Of a DNA stretch of 62,997 nt, positions 41,620 through 50,185 are shown one piece after another (the first letter of the stretch is position 1; the number at the start of each line of letters is the position of its first letter). Where the stretch lies: assembly GCA_021820105.1 (NCBI GenBank), contig JAKAED010000004.1:1-62997 (forward strand), given 5' to 3'. A program made the translations under genes and the position numbers. The notes under the pieces are model-generated. The model saw only the letters and a program-made list of their open reading frames with translations. It did not search any database and was not told the origin of the DNA. This DNA comes from Actinomycetes bacterium. Lineage in GTDB: Bacteria; Actinomycetota; Thermoleophilia; Solirubrobacterales; Solirubrobacteraceae.

Positions 41620-42345
41620 CTACGAACCGGCGCAGCAGTCATCGCCGCAGTCCGAAGCCGATCCCTCGAGCCCCGGAACGGTGTGGCACTCACATTCCTC
41701 ACCGCGCCACAACTCCACCCCCTCCTTGGCCGCAATCGCAGCGATCGCCAGCGCCGCGAGCGGGTCGATCCAGGCGACACCGGCCCCGGCGGCGATCACG
41801 GCGATCAGCGCGGCGAGCGCCTGGGCGGCGCACAGCAGGTTCTGGACCCCTTCGCCCGCGGTCGCGCCGGAGTCGAGCCGCTGCCCGAGCCGCAGCTTCG
41901 CGAACCCCAGCAGCGGCATCAGCACGATGCTCGATGCGGTCAGCGCGATCGCGAGCGGGGCCGCATTCGCGCGGGTGCCATTGATCAGCCGGTCGGCAGC
42001 CTCGTACAGGAAGTACGGGGCGAGCAGGAAGAAGCTCGCGGCGACCAACCGTTGCGCTCGGCGCTCGGCGTGCTCTGAGAGCTTGCGCCGCCCTGTGAAG
42101 CGCCAGATCACGATCGCCGAGGCGAGCCCCTCGACCGCCGATGACGCCGCCCAAGTCAGCACGCTGATCGAGTTGGCCTCAACGCCGGCGAGCACCCCAA
42201 GCGCGCCCTCAAGCGTCATCCAGACGAGGCTCGCCCAGGCCAGCAGCTTCGCCTGCCGCGCGGCGCGCAACCAACCGTCATCGCGCTCCCCTCCCGGACG
42301 CGCCGACACAACCGGAAGCGACGCCGGAGAAGTCGCCGGACTCAC
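41620..42345 (-). CDS. CDF-type membrane protein with Cys-rich tail (second copy)
   Basis: 241 residues, six helices. VLTWAASSAVEGLASAIVIW corresponds to the helix-2 site of its paralogue, but the usual acidic D is replaced (AASSAVE for GLDSVIE), so metal binding in the membrane may be altered. The C-terminus is a thiol cluster: ECECHTVPGLEGSASDCGDD followed by CC. Its start overlaps the regulator stop (42342-42345). Confidence 0.8.
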   Translation of the reverse strand: MSPATSPASLPVVSARPGGERDDGWLRAARQAKLLAWASLVWMTLEGALGVLAGVEANSISVLTWAASSAVEGLASAIVIWRFTGRRKLSEHAERRAQRLVAASFFLLAPYFLYEAADRLINGTRANAAPLAIALTASSIVLMPLLGFAKLRLGQRLDSGATAGEGVQNLLCAAQALAALIAVIAAGAGVAWIDPLAALAIAAIAAKEGVELWRGEECECHTVPGLEGSASDCGDDCCAGS

Positions 42346-42701
42346 GCGACAACCCCCGTGTCTGCCTCGCTGATCGCGGAAAGAAGCCGCTCGCCTCGCT
42401 CCGTCAGCGTGTACAGAACCATCTTTCCCTCACGGCGAGAGGCAACCAGCCCAGCGGAGCGCAACATGCGCGCATGATGTGAGACGAGCTTGTCCGAGCG
42501 CTCACACACCCAAGCCAGATCGCACACGCACAGCTCGCCGCCATCACGTAAGGCCAGGGCGACTGCCAGCCGGGTCGGATCGGCCAGCGCCTTCGCGGTC
42601 CCGGCGGCCAGCTCGAGCTCGGCCAGCGGCTGACGCGAGCGCCGCAAGGCCTCCGCACGCGGAACGTCCAGGCACAGCAGATCGCAGGTGTCGTCAGCCA
42701 C
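42342..42701 (-). CDS. ArsR-family metal repressor, CadC type (second copy)
   Basis: 119 residues from GTG 42701. CDLLCLD at the N-terminus and ELCVCDLAWV in helix 4 give a CadC-type four-cysteine site, as in 32806-33159. The winged helix reads DKLVSHHARMLRSAGLVASR. An inverted repeat 10 bp upstream (42711-42728) is a likely operator, distinct in sequence from that of the first copy. Confidence 0.9.
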   Translation of the reverse strand: MADDTCDLLCLDVPRAEALRRSRQPLAELELAAGTAKALADPTRLAVALALRDGGELCVCDLAWVCERSDKLVSHHARMLRSAGLVASRREGKMVLYTLTERGERLLSAISEADTGVVA

Positions 42702-42710
42702 GCGCGATCA

Positions 42711-42728
42711 TTCTAACGCTCGTAAGAA
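42711..42728. promoter_or_regulatory. CadC-type operator (second operon)
   Basis: TTCTAACG (42711-42718) and CGTAAGAA (42721-42728), one mismatch, 2-bp spacer, just upstream of the regulator's GTG. Confidence 0.55.
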
Positions 42729-42811
42729 CGTATGGGTGCGTAGTCCACCCCGGCCCAAATGCGCAACACATACGGTCGTGGCCGCTCGCGCCAGCACATA
42801 CCGTCACGGTC

Positions 42812-43453
42812 ATGCGAAGCCGTGTCCCGCTTCTTGCCATCGCGGTTCTCCTGCTCATCCCGTCAGCGGCGTTTGGGTCGCTTGCCGGCGAGCAGCGACA
42901 AGGTCACCGGTTGATCGGCCAGCTGCAAGCCGGAACGAAAACCTGCCATCAGCTCTCGTCCGAGGACTTCGACCACATCGGCGAGTATGTGATGTTCCGC
43001 GCGCTCGGCTCCACGAAGCTGCATCAAGCGATGAACAACCGAATGAGCGCGATGATGGGCGCGCAAGGCGAGTCGCGCATGCACCAACTCCTCGGCCAGC
43101 GCTACACCGGCTGCCACACCAGCTCCGCCGCCCAGGGTTATGGCTGGATGGGCCCGGGAATGATGGGCGGCTACTACGGCAATAACGGCCTGGGCGGGAT
43201 GATGCACTCAGACTGGAGCTGGATGACGGGCGGTTGGCAGAGCATGACCCGCCAGGACTGGCGACGCGTCGAGCAACGCCTCCTCGGGCCGCGCACGGTC
43301 GCGACTTCCGGGGGCGGCTGGGGCGCGGCGGCGATCGTCGCAGTCACCCTCGGCGGAGTGCTAATCCTCGCACTCACGGTCCTTGCGGTGATCCGCCTCG
43401 CCTCAAAGAGACCGCCATCCGGTCCCAAGCCAGAGCCAGCCGCCCGATCCTAA
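42812..43453 (+). CDS. Exported Met/His/Gly-rich protein with C-terminal helix
   Basis: 213 residues from ATG 42812. Signal peptide (about 1-22), then CHQLSSEDFDHIGEYVMFRA and MHQLLGQRYTGC, a cysteine-bounded helical region with several Met and His, then a GYGWMGPGMMGGYYGNNG stretch and one C-terminal helix (AAAIVAVTLGGVLILALTVL). The Met/His-rich outside part suggests binding of Cu(I), Ag or another soft metal, fitting the surroundings. Function not established. Confidence 0.65.
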   Translation: MRSRVPLLAIAVLLLIPSAAFGSLAGEQRQGHRLIGQLQAGTKTCHQLSSEDFDHIGEYVMFRALGSTKLHQAMNNRMSAMMGAQGESRMHQLLGQRYTGCHTSSAAQGYGWMGPGMMGGYYGNNGLGGMMHSDWSWMTGGWQSMTRQDWRRVEQRLLGPRTVATSGGGWGAAAIVAVTLGGVLILALTVLAVIRLASKRPPSGPKPEPAARS

Positions 43454-43551
43454 GACACGCGCGAGAACGCGGGGTTGTGCGATCCGTGCCCTGTTCCAAG
43501 AGCAGGTTCACCTGAGAGGGCGTCGCACACCGGACACGTCGTCGCAACAAC

Positions 43552-43606
43552 TATCATTGATATGAGTCGGGTTGGGTGCTACGGTTACCGGACTCGTATC
43601 AACGAT
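43552..43606. promoter_or_regulatory. Paired ArsR operators
   Basis: ATCATTGATATGAGTC (43554-43569) and GACTCGTATCAACGAT (43591-43606) are inverted copies matching at 14 of 16 positions; each contains an ATCAxTGAT-like core, the first within the palindrome TATCATTGATA (43552-43562). They lie just before the arsR start. Confidence 0.7.
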
Positions 43607-43613
43607 TGGTGTT

Positions 43614-43955
43614 ATGACGATGCTTGAGACTCTTCCTGTCGGCCCGAGTGCCGAGGCCTGTTGCGCCCCCAGCGTTGGGCTTGAGCCGGCGCTGGATGCT
43701 GAGCGGATCGCGTTGGTCGCCAAGGCGCTCAGCGAGCCGGTGCGGGTGCAGATCCTGGACGTGTTGCGTCGCAGCAGCGAGAGCGTTTGTCAGTGCGAGC
43801 TGATCGCGCTTTTTGAGATGCGGCAGTCGCTGCTGGCCCATCACATGCGCAAGCTTGTCGATGCCGGGCTTGTGAATGTTGAGCGCCGTCACCGCTGGGC
43901 GTATTACTCCCCTTCCCTCGAGGCTCTAAAGGAGCTGACCTCATGGCTGAACTGA
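43614..43955 (+). CDS. arsR: ArsR arsenic-responsive repressor
   Basis: 113 residues (ATG 43614). Metal-binding cysteines: AEACCAP near the N-terminus and [11 protein letters not shown] in the DNA-binding helix, the C-x-C typical of arsenite-sensing ArsR proteins. Winged helix: [20 protein letters not shown]. It leads the operon arsR-arsM/D-arsA; its 3' end overlaps the next gene by 13 bp. Two operator-like copies precede it. Confidence 0.9.
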   Translation: MTMLETLPVGPSAEACCAPSVGLEPALDAERIALVAKALSEPVRVQILDVLRRSSESVCQCELIALFEMRQSLLAHHMRKLVDAGLVNVERRHRWAYYSPSLEALKELTSWLN

Positions 43956-45274
43956 GCACCGAGACGCCAACGACCACCACGGCTTCGTCCTGTTGCTCCA
44001 CGGAGGCGCAGGCCTCGTGTTGTGAGCCGTCGGAGAAGGAGTCCTGTTGCGGGGAGACCGCGACCGCCTCGGGTGGATGCGGCTGCTCGGCCGGCAGTAC
44101 TGAGGCCCCGACTGCGACCGCTGCCGAGACTGACATTCGTGAGGTGGTGCGCGAGAAGTACGCGCAGGCCGCACGCGCCGCCGCCGCGCAGGAGACCGGG
44201 TCGTGCTGTGGTCCGGTTGAGTTGACCGACGCCGATCGCAACAAGGTGTTCGGCTCGAGCCTGTATGAGGGCGCGGAGACCGAGGGCGCGACCGCGACCG
44301 CGTTGGCGGCGTCGTTGGGCTGTGGTGTGCCGACCGCGGTGGCTGACCTGCGCGAGGGCGAGACGGTGCTTGATCTCGGCTCTGGCGCCGGCGCCGATGT
44401 GCTGATCAGCGCCCGGCGTGTCGGACCGACCGGCCGCGCGATCGGGTTGGACATGACCGATGAGATGCTCGAGCTCGCCCGCGCGAACGCTGCCGAGGCC
44501 GGTGTCGAGAACGTCGAGTTCGTCAAGGGCTACATCGAGGAGATGCCCCTCGCTGACAGCTCGGTTGATGTGATCGTCTCCAACTGCGTGCTGAACCTCT
44601 CCGGCGACAAGCCGAAGGTGTTCGCGGAGGCGGCCCGGGTGCTCAAGCCCGGTGGCCGGTTCGCGATCTCCGATGTGATCGCTGCCCCGGACATGGATGA
44701 CGCAACCCGCGCAAGCATGGCCGCCTACACCGGCTGCATCGCCGGTGCCCTGACTGAGCAGGAGTTCCGCGACGGGCTCGCCGCTGTCGGCCTGACCGAT
44801 ATCGAGATCCGCGAGACCCACCGTGTGCACGAGTCCGCGACCTCGGCGATCATCCGTGCCCGCAAACCCCAGACCACAACCCCGGCGGCTTCTCTGGGGC
44901 GTCGGGTGGAGTTGTTTGAGCCCGCGATGTGCTGCCAGACCGGGGTATGCGGCCCGTCCGTGGATCAGGAGCTGATCGACGTGCGCGAGGATCTCCGCTG
45001 GGTTGAGGCCCAGGGCGCGACCGTCGCCCGTCACAACCTCACCTCAAACCCCGACGCATTCGTCGCCAATAGCAAGGTGACGGGTCTGATGGCCGCGTTC
45101 GGTGAGAAGGCGCTGCCGGCAATGCTGGTCGATGGCGAGATCGCCGTGCACGGCCGCTACCCGTCCCGTGAGGAGCTCTCCGGCCTGCTGCGCGCAGCCA
45201 GCAGTCTGCAGGAGTTGCCGGTCGCGGCGACCTCAGCCGAGGATGGTTGCGGCTGCGGGCCCGGCGGCTGCTGA
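43943..45274 (+). CDS. arsM: ArsM arsenite methyltransferase fused to an ArsD-like domain
   Basis: 443 residues. A Cys-rich leader (CC pairs at about 17, 26, 35 and CGC at 46) precedes the SAM-dependent methyltransferase: [18 protein letters not shown] site [11 protein letters not shown], and the arsenic-binding cysteines in [11 protein letters not shown] and [11 protein letters not shown]. From about residue 318 an ArsD metallochaperone-like domain follows: [37 protein letters not shown]. The chain ends CGCGPGGC. ArsD normally hands arsenite to ArsA, whose gene starts at the very next codon (TGATG overlap). One chain may thus methylate arsenite and pass it to ArsA. ArsM activity is well supported; the coupling is inference. 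Confidence 0.9.
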   Translation: MAELSTETPTTTTASSCCSTEAQASCCEPSEKESCCGETATASGGCGCSAGSTEAPTATAAETDIREVVREKYAQAARAAAAQETGSCCGPVELTDADRNKVFGSSLYEGAETEGATATALAASLGCGVPTAVADLREGETVLDLGSGAGADVLISARRVGPTGRAIGLDMTDEMLELARANAAEAGVENVEFVKGYIEEMPLADSSVDVIVSNCVLNLSGDKPKVFAEAARVLKPGGRFAISDVIAAPDMDDATRASMAAYTGCIAGALTEQEFRDGLAAVGLTDIEIRETHRVHESATSAIIRARKPQTTTPAASLGRRVELFEPAMCCQTGVCGPSVDQELIDVREDLRWVEAQGATVARHNLTSNPDAFVANSKVTGLMAAFGEKALPAMLVDGEIAVHGRYPSREELSGLLRAASSLQELPVAATSAEDGCGCGPGGC

Positions 45275-47067
45275 TGACAGCCGGCCGCCTGCAGACCCTC
45301 CCTGCGCTTGATTGGACGGGCTGGGGCACCAGGCATCTGTTCTTCACGGGCAAGGGTGGCGTGGGCAAGACCACGACCGCCTCGGCGGTCGCGGTCGCGC
45401 TCGCCGACAAGGGCCGGCGGGTGCTGATCGTCTCGACCGACCCGGCGTCAAACCTCGACGACGTGTTCGGGATCGACGCAGGCAGCGACCCGGCACCAGT
45501 GCCGGATGTGCCGGGACTGTCGGTGATGAACATCGACCCTGAGGCGGCCGCGCGGGCTTTCATGGAGCGCGCCGTCGGCCCCTACCGCGGGGTGCTCCCG
45601 GACGCTGCGATCGCGAGCATGGAGGAGCAGCTCTCTGGTGCGTGCACTGTCGAGATCGCCGCGTTCAACGAGTTCACCGGCCTGCTCGCCAAGCCGGCGC
45701 TCACGACCACGTTTGATCACGTGATCTTCGACACCGCCCCGACCGGCCACACCCTCAGATTGTTGACGCTCCCGAGCGCGTGGAGCGGTTACGCGGCCGA
45801 GCACCCGGCCGGCGCCAGCTGCCTGGGACCGTTGGCGGGGCTTGATCAGCAGCGCGAGCAGTACGCCCGCGCGGTCCAGCTGCTCGCCGATCCGAGCGCG
45901 ACGACACTCGTGCTCGTGACCCGCCCCGAAATCGGCGCCCTGCGGGAGGCCGCACGGGCAAGCGCGGAACTGGCCGACCTCGGCGTCCGCAACCAGCACC
46001 TCGTGGTCAACGGCGTCCTGGCCGACCCGGGCGAGGACCCAACAGCGATCGCCTTCTCGCGGCGACAGTCTGAGGCGATGGCAAGCGAACCGGCCGCGCT
46101 GAGAACGATGCCGGCGTCAGCGGTCGCGCTCGTCGCCGGTGAACTAACCGGCACCGCGGCACTCCGTGCTCTCACCATGCCGAATGCCGACGGTTCCGAA
46201 CCTGGAGAGTCCTCGTCCACCGAGTTGCCAGGCCTGGGTGAGCTCATCACCGAGCTCGACGCGGCCGCCAGCGGTGTGGTGATGACGATGGGCAAGGGCG
46301 GTGTCGGCAAGACGACCCTGGCGGCAGCGCTGGCCGTGGCGCTGGTCGATCGCGGCCATCAGGTAACGCTCTCGACCACCGATCCGGCGGCGCACATCAC
46401 CGACGCTCTGGCCGGCGCGGAGATGGACGGCCTCGTCATCGAACGGATCGACCCGGCTGTTGAGACCGACCGCTACACCCGCGAGGTGCTGGACTCAGCG
46501 AAGGGGCTGGATGCTGAGGGCCGGACGCTGCTTGAGGAGGATCTCCGCTCGCCGTGCACCGAGGAGATCGCGGTATTCCGCGCCTTCGCGCGCACCGTAG
46601 ACCAGGCCAATGACCGGATCGTGGTGCTCGACACCGCCCCGACCGGCCACACACTCCTGCTGCTCGACGCAGCCCAGAGCTACCAGCGCGAGATCCAGCG
46701 AACCAACGCGAACGTCCCCGACGAGGTCAGCCAACTACTCGCCCGCTTGCGCGACCCGGAGTTCGCCCGCGTACTGGTCCTGACATTGGCCGAATCCACA
46801 CCCGTACATGAGGCGCAGCGGCTCCAGGAGGATCTGAGACGCGCCGCGATCGAGCCCTACGCGTGGGTGATCAACGCCACTCTCACCGGTTCAGCGACGA
46901 CACATCCGGTGTTGCGCGGCCGAGCGGCGGGTGAGCGACGCCAGATCGACCGCGTCGAGGGGCTGGCCTCGCGCACACTTTTCCTTGTCGGCTGGCAGCC
47001 CGACCCGCCCGTTGGTCTCCAGGGACTGCGGGACCTGGCCGCCGACCTGGCGCCGGCCGGCAACTAG
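45274..47067 (+). CDS. arsA: ArsA arsenite-stimulated ATPase (two-domain)
   Basis: 597 residues. Two homologous halves, each with the deviant Walker A GKGGVGKTT (about residue 26 and about 340) and the DTAPTGHTL signature. The metalloid-binding cysteines of E. coli ArsA have counterparts in SGACTVEIAAFNEF, GASCLGP and SPCTEEIAVFRAF. ArsA energises arsenite export through ArsB, but no arsB or acr3 is visible; the convergent MFS gene overlaps its stop by 4 bp and is the only candidate permease nearby. It is translated from an overlapping start after arsM. Confidence 0.92.
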   Translation: MTAGRLQTLPALDWTGWGTRHLFFTGKGGVGKTTTASAVAVALADKGRRVLIVSTDPASNLDDVFGIDAGSDPAPVPDVPGLSVMNIDPEAAARAFMERAVGPYRGVLPDAAIASMEEQLSGACTVEIAAFNEFTGLLAKPALTTTFDHVIFDTAPTGHTLRLLTLPSAWSGYAAEHPAGASCLGPLAGLDQQREQYARAVQLLADPSATTLVLVTRPEIGALREAARASAELADLGVRNQHLVVNGVLADPGEDPTAIAFSRRQSEAMASEPAALRTMPASAVALVAGELTGTAALRALTMPNADGSEPGESSSTELPGLGELITELDAAASGVVMTMGKGGVGKTTLAAALAVALVDRGHQVTLSTTDPAAHITDALAGAEMDGLVIERIDPAVETDRYTREVLDSAKGLDAEGRTLLEEDLRSPCTEEIAVFRAFARTVDQANDRIVVLDTAPTGHTLLLLDAAQSYQREIQRTNANVPDEVSQLLARLRDPEFARVLVLTLAESTPVHEAQRLQEDLRRAAIEPYAWVINATLTGSATTHPVLRGRAAGERRQIDRVEGLASRTLFLVGWQPDPPVGLQGLRDLAADLAPAGN

Positions 47068-48287
47068 CAGCAACGCGGGCCGACCGCCGGGGCGGGAACT
47101 CGCAGCCCGGGGCGCGGCCGCGGGAGGATCATCGTGGCTGCCGCCGCCACGAACCCGACGCTCGCGAGGATCACGACCGTGGTGTCCGAGCCGGTGGCGG
47201 TGATCAGCACACCGGCCAGAACGGGTCCAAGCGCGCTGCCGCCGGCGAAGATCGCCTGCTGCGTGCCGAGCAGCAGCCCCAGGTCGGCGTCGCCGACCAG
47301 CTCATGCGTGTAGATGCCCTGCAGCGTCGAGATCACCCCGAACGACGCCCCGGCCAGCCCGCAGAACACGATCGCCGCAACCACGTTCCCAGCGAGCAAG
47401 AGAAACAGCACGCCGACGCCACCGAGCAGAAACGACGCGATCACGGTCACCCGGGTCCCGAACGCCCGCAGCACCGGCCCAAGACCGATCCGGCCCGCGA
47501 GCTGCGCAAGCCCACGCATACCACCGATCGTTGCCGCCAGCCCGAATGAGAGGCCAGCGCTGACCATGATCGTTACCTGGAAGACCAGCACCACATCGAC
47601 TGCGGCGCCGGCGATCAGCGATGCGAGCACCCAGCGCTTGAACCCCGCCGTCCGCCACGCCCGCCCGATCGCCGCCCTCGCACCCGCACGCTCCGCAGGA
47701 TCCCTGGAGGTCTCATCGCTGACAGACACCAGCAGGCCGCCCAGCAACAAAACAACGGCCACCAGCACCGCTTCAAGACGGACGGTTTGCCGCCACCCGA
47801 CCGCGCTACTGAGTGCGGCGGTCACGGGGAGAAAGATCGGGCTGGCAAGCGCCCCGAACAACGTCAGCCACACCAACCCCGACGTCGCCCGCGGCCCGGA
47901 TATCCGCACCGTCGCGGACTGGGTGACGTGGTAGAACGCCAGCGCACCGATCGCTCCCGCCCCAACCGCATACAGCCCGCCGAACAACAGCAGCCGGTCC
48001 GCGAACGACGAGGCGAACATCAGCCCCGCCCCCAGGGTGGCGGCAAGCAGGAACGCGGGCCTCGTCCCGAACCTGTCCGCCAGCCGTCCGCCAGGAACGC
48101 ACCCCACCCCGCCGACCACCAGCACGACGCTGAACACCGCGGCCAGCCCGGTCTCAGACCAACCGGTCCCGTGCGGCTCAAGCAAAACGCCGTATGAGTA
48201 ATAGGCGACGCCGTAGCTGACGAGCGCGACGACTCCGAGAGCCGCGACTAGGCCGGGCGGTCGCAGCCCACTGAGTGAGCGGCGCAC
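47064..48287 (-). CDS. MFS transporter in the arsenic cluster
   Basis: 407 residues, 12 helices, MFS loop signature GGRLADRFGTRPAFLLAA between helices 2 and 3. The protein ends PRCC; a vicinal cysteine pair at the end is unusual for MFS and may bind arsenic. It follows its own arsR (10 bp apart) on the minus strand. MFS proteins in ars clusters export arsenite or organoarsenicals (for example ArsP-, ArsJ- or ArsK-like roles by different families); which substrate applies here is unknown. Confidence 0.8.
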   Translation of the reverse strand: MRRSLSGLRPPGLVAALGVVALVSYGVAYYSYGVLLEPHGTGWSETGLAAVFSVVLVVGGVGCVPGGRLADRFGTRPAFLLAATLGAGLMFASSFADRLLLFGGLYAVGAGAIGALAFYHVTQSATVRISGPRATSGLVWLTLFGALASPIFLPVTAALSSAVGWRQTVRLEAVLVAVVLLLGGLLVSVSDETSRDPAERAGARAAIGRAWRTAGFKRWVLASLIAGAAVDVVLVFQVTIMVSAGLSFGLAATIGGMRGLAQLAGRIGLGPVLRAFGTRVTVIASFLLGGVGVLFLLLAGNVVAAIVFCGLAGASFGVISTLQGIYTHELVGDADLGLLLGTQQAIFAGGSALGPVLAGVLITATGSDTTVVILASVGFVAAAATMILPRPRPGLRVPAPAVGPRCC

Positions 48288-48297
48288 GATGGCCGTC

Positions 48298-48651
48298 CTA
48301 GCCGAGCCAGGCGGCGAGTTCGTTCAGCGCGTCCGGGATCACGAAGTAGTACGCCCAAAGGCCTTGGCGCTCTGATCCGACGATCCCGGCCTCGCGCAGC
48401 ACCTTGAGGTGATGCGACACCGTCGGCTGCGCGATATCGAACAGCGGCACCAGTTCACAGACGCACACCTTGCCGGCGTGCTTGCGCAGCACATCCACCA
48501 GCTGAAGCCGCACCGGGTCCCCCAGTGCCTTGGCTACCTGCGCCATCCGTGTGGCCTGCTCACGCTGCACATCCGGGTAGACAACCGGCTCACAGCACGG
48601 CTCCCCCGGCGCTCTTTTCGTCTTCGGTGACAGCTCCAAATCGACGCTCAT
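48298..48651 (-). CDS. arsR: ArsR arsenic-responsive repressor (second copy)
   Basis: 117 residues from ATG 48651. Cysteines in GEPCCEP and KVCVCELVPLF, winged helix IAQPTVSHHLKVLREAGIVG. The promoter seems leaderless: TTGACA (48682-48687) and TAAAAG end 7 bp before the ATG, with a dyad over the -10. It likely controls the MFS gene and, divergently, arsC-aquaporin-reductase. It differs from arsR at 43614 in the N-terminus, so the two may respond to different ligands. Confidence 0.9.
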   Translation of the reverse strand: MSVDLELSPKTKRAPGEPCCEPVVYPDVQREQATRMAQVAKALGDPVRLQLVDVLRKHAGKVCVCELVPLFDIAQPTVSHHLKVLREAGIVGSERQGLWAYYFVIPDALNELAAWLG

Positions 48652-48690
48652 CAATCTACTTTTATCGATTGAAGTCACGTTTGTCAATGG
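48652..48690 (-). promoter_or_regulatory. arsR2 promoter with overlapping dyad
   Basis: Minus strand: TTGACA, 17-bp spacer, TAAAAG, then ATG after 7 bp. TCAATC and GATTGA (about 48651-48672) form a 6-bp inverted repeat over the -10/start, and TTGTCAATGG overlaps the -35; these fit ArsR operators. Confidence 0.5.
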
Positions 48691-48722
48691 ATAGACTCCC
48701 CGTGTCTACCGGGAGGTGAGTC

Positions 48723-49397
48723 ATGTCTTATCCGCATCGCAGCGATGGTCTGGAACCGATGAGAAGCGCGATCGAGAGCATCATCGATCGCCTCTCGAGC
48801 AAGTACCACGGCGTCTTCTCGCACGAGACATGCGCAAAGGCGGTATATGACTCCTGGGATCGGCTGGTTGAGCAGGCGACGTTGATCCCGCCGTTCATGC
48901 CGACCCTGGTTGAGCGCTTCGCCAAGGACCAGCTGCGTGCCGCCGCACAGGTCGAGGGGCTGGTTCCGAAGAAAGTCCCTGAGGTGCTGTTCGTGTGCGT
49001 GCACAACGCCGGGCGCAGCCAGATGGCCGCCGCGCTCGCCCATCATCTCGGCGAAGGCCGGATCCAGGTGCGATCCGCCGGTTCACAGCCGACCGACCAG
49101 ATCTACAACGGCGTCGTCCGCGTGATGGCCGAGATCGGTCTGGACCTCGGCCAGGAGTTCCCCAAGCCGCTGACCGACATCGTCGTTCAAGCTGCTGACG
49201 TGGTGATCACAATGGGCTGCGGCGACGCCTGCCCCATCTTCCCCGGCAAGCGCTATGAGGACTGGGACGTCCCAGATCCCTCCGGGCAACCGATCGACGT
49301 CGTGCGCGACATCCGCAAAGAGATCGAGGTCCACGTCAAGGAACTCCTGGCCAGCCTCCCCACCGAGACGCAAAGTCCCGCGGGAAGCGTCACGTGA
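48723..49397 (+). CDS. arsC: ArsC arsenate reductase (LMW phosphatase type) with N-terminal helical domain
   Basis: 224 residues, GGAGGTGA upstream. Residues 1-78 form an extra helical domain (SIIDRLSSKYHGVFSHETCA). Then the phosphatase-like core: P-loop LFVCVHNAGRSQMAAALAHH with C-x5-R-S, the redox cysteine pair in MGCGDACPIFPG, and DWDVPDPSGQPI. It reduces arsenate to arsenite with a thioredoxin-type donor. It overlaps the aquaporin start (GTGA). The N-terminal domain is known from some actinobacterial reductases and may mediate dimerisation. Confidence 0.92.
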   Translation: MSYPHRSDGLEPMRSAIESIIDRLSSKYHGVFSHETCAKAVYDSWDRLVEQATLIPPFMPTLVERFAKDQLRAAAQVEGLVPKKVPEVLFVCVHNAGRSQMAAALAHHLGEGRIQVRSAGSQPTDQIYNGVVRVMAEIGLDLGQEFPKPLTDIVVQAADVVITMGCGDACPIFPGKRYEDWDVPDPSGQPIDVVRDIRKEIEVHVKELLASLPTETQSPAGSVT

Positions 49398-50155
49398 ACA
49401 CACCTCCGCCACTGCCGCGGCGGCTGCTCGCCGAGTTCCTCGGCTCCGCGTTCCTCGCCGCCCTCGTGATCGGATCAGGAATAGCTGCCGTCCAGCTCAC
49501 CCCCAACGATGTCGGCCTTCAGCTGTTCTACAACTCCGCGGCGACCGCGGCAGGCCTGTTCGCGATCATCCTGATGTTCGGCCCGATATCCGGCGGGCAT
49601 TTCAACCCGGTCGTGTCGCTCGTCGACGCGACTTTCGGCGGCCTCTCCTGGCGCGATGCCCGGGCCTACATCCCCGCCCAGATCGCCGGCTGCAGCTTCG
49701 GGGCTGTTGTGGCAAACCTGATGTTCTCGCTGACCGCCATCAGCATCTCCACACACCACCGCGCAAGCCCCGCGCACCTGCTCGGCGAGGTCGTCGCGAC
49801 CCTCGGGCTGATCCTGCTGATCTTCGCGCTGGTACGCAGCCACCGCGCGGCGATGGCCCCCGCCGCCGTCGGTGCCTACATCGGCGCCGCCTACTGGTTC
49901 ACCAGCTCCACCAGCTTCGCGAACCCGGCCATCACGATCGGGCGGATGTTCTCCAACACGTTCGCCGGAATTGCCCCAGCATCCGTCCCCGCGTACGTGA
50001 TCGCGCAGCTCGTCGGCGGCGGCTTGGCGATCGCCGTGATCCGCATCCTGTACCCCGACGTGACAGCGGCCGAGGCCGCCGAGGTCGTCGTGCCACACGA
50101 CCAGGCCGATGGCCACCACCCCGCGACGCCGCGTCCTGAGGGCGCGCGTGCCTAA
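49394..50155 (+). CDS. Aquaporin/MIP channel of the ars cluster (AqpS-like)
   Basis: 253 residues, six helices and two half-helices with the selectivity motifs GGHFNPVVSLVD and FANPAITIGRMF. The arginine usual after the second NPA is shifted by residues (NPAITIGR), typical of MIP proteins. MIP channels in ars operons let arsenite leave down its gradient after ArsC reduction, replacing ArsB/Acr3. Position between arsC and the FAD reductase supports that. A His-rich C-terminal tail follows. Confidence 0.85.
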   Translation: MNTPPPLPRRLLAEFLGSAFLAALVIGSGIAAVQLTPNDVGLQLFYNSAATAAGLFAIILMFGPISGGHFNPVVSLVDATFGGLSWRDARAYIPAQIAGCSFGAVVANLMFSLTAISISTHHRASPAHLLGEVVATLGLILLIFALVRSHRAAMAPAAVGAYIGAAYWFTSSTSFANPAITIGRMFSNTFAGIAPASVPAYVIAQLVGGGLAIAVIRILYPDVTAAEAAEVVVPHDQADGHHPATPRPEGARA

Positions 50156-50185
50156 CCAGCCAATGACCGAGGAGCCCTCCACCTA

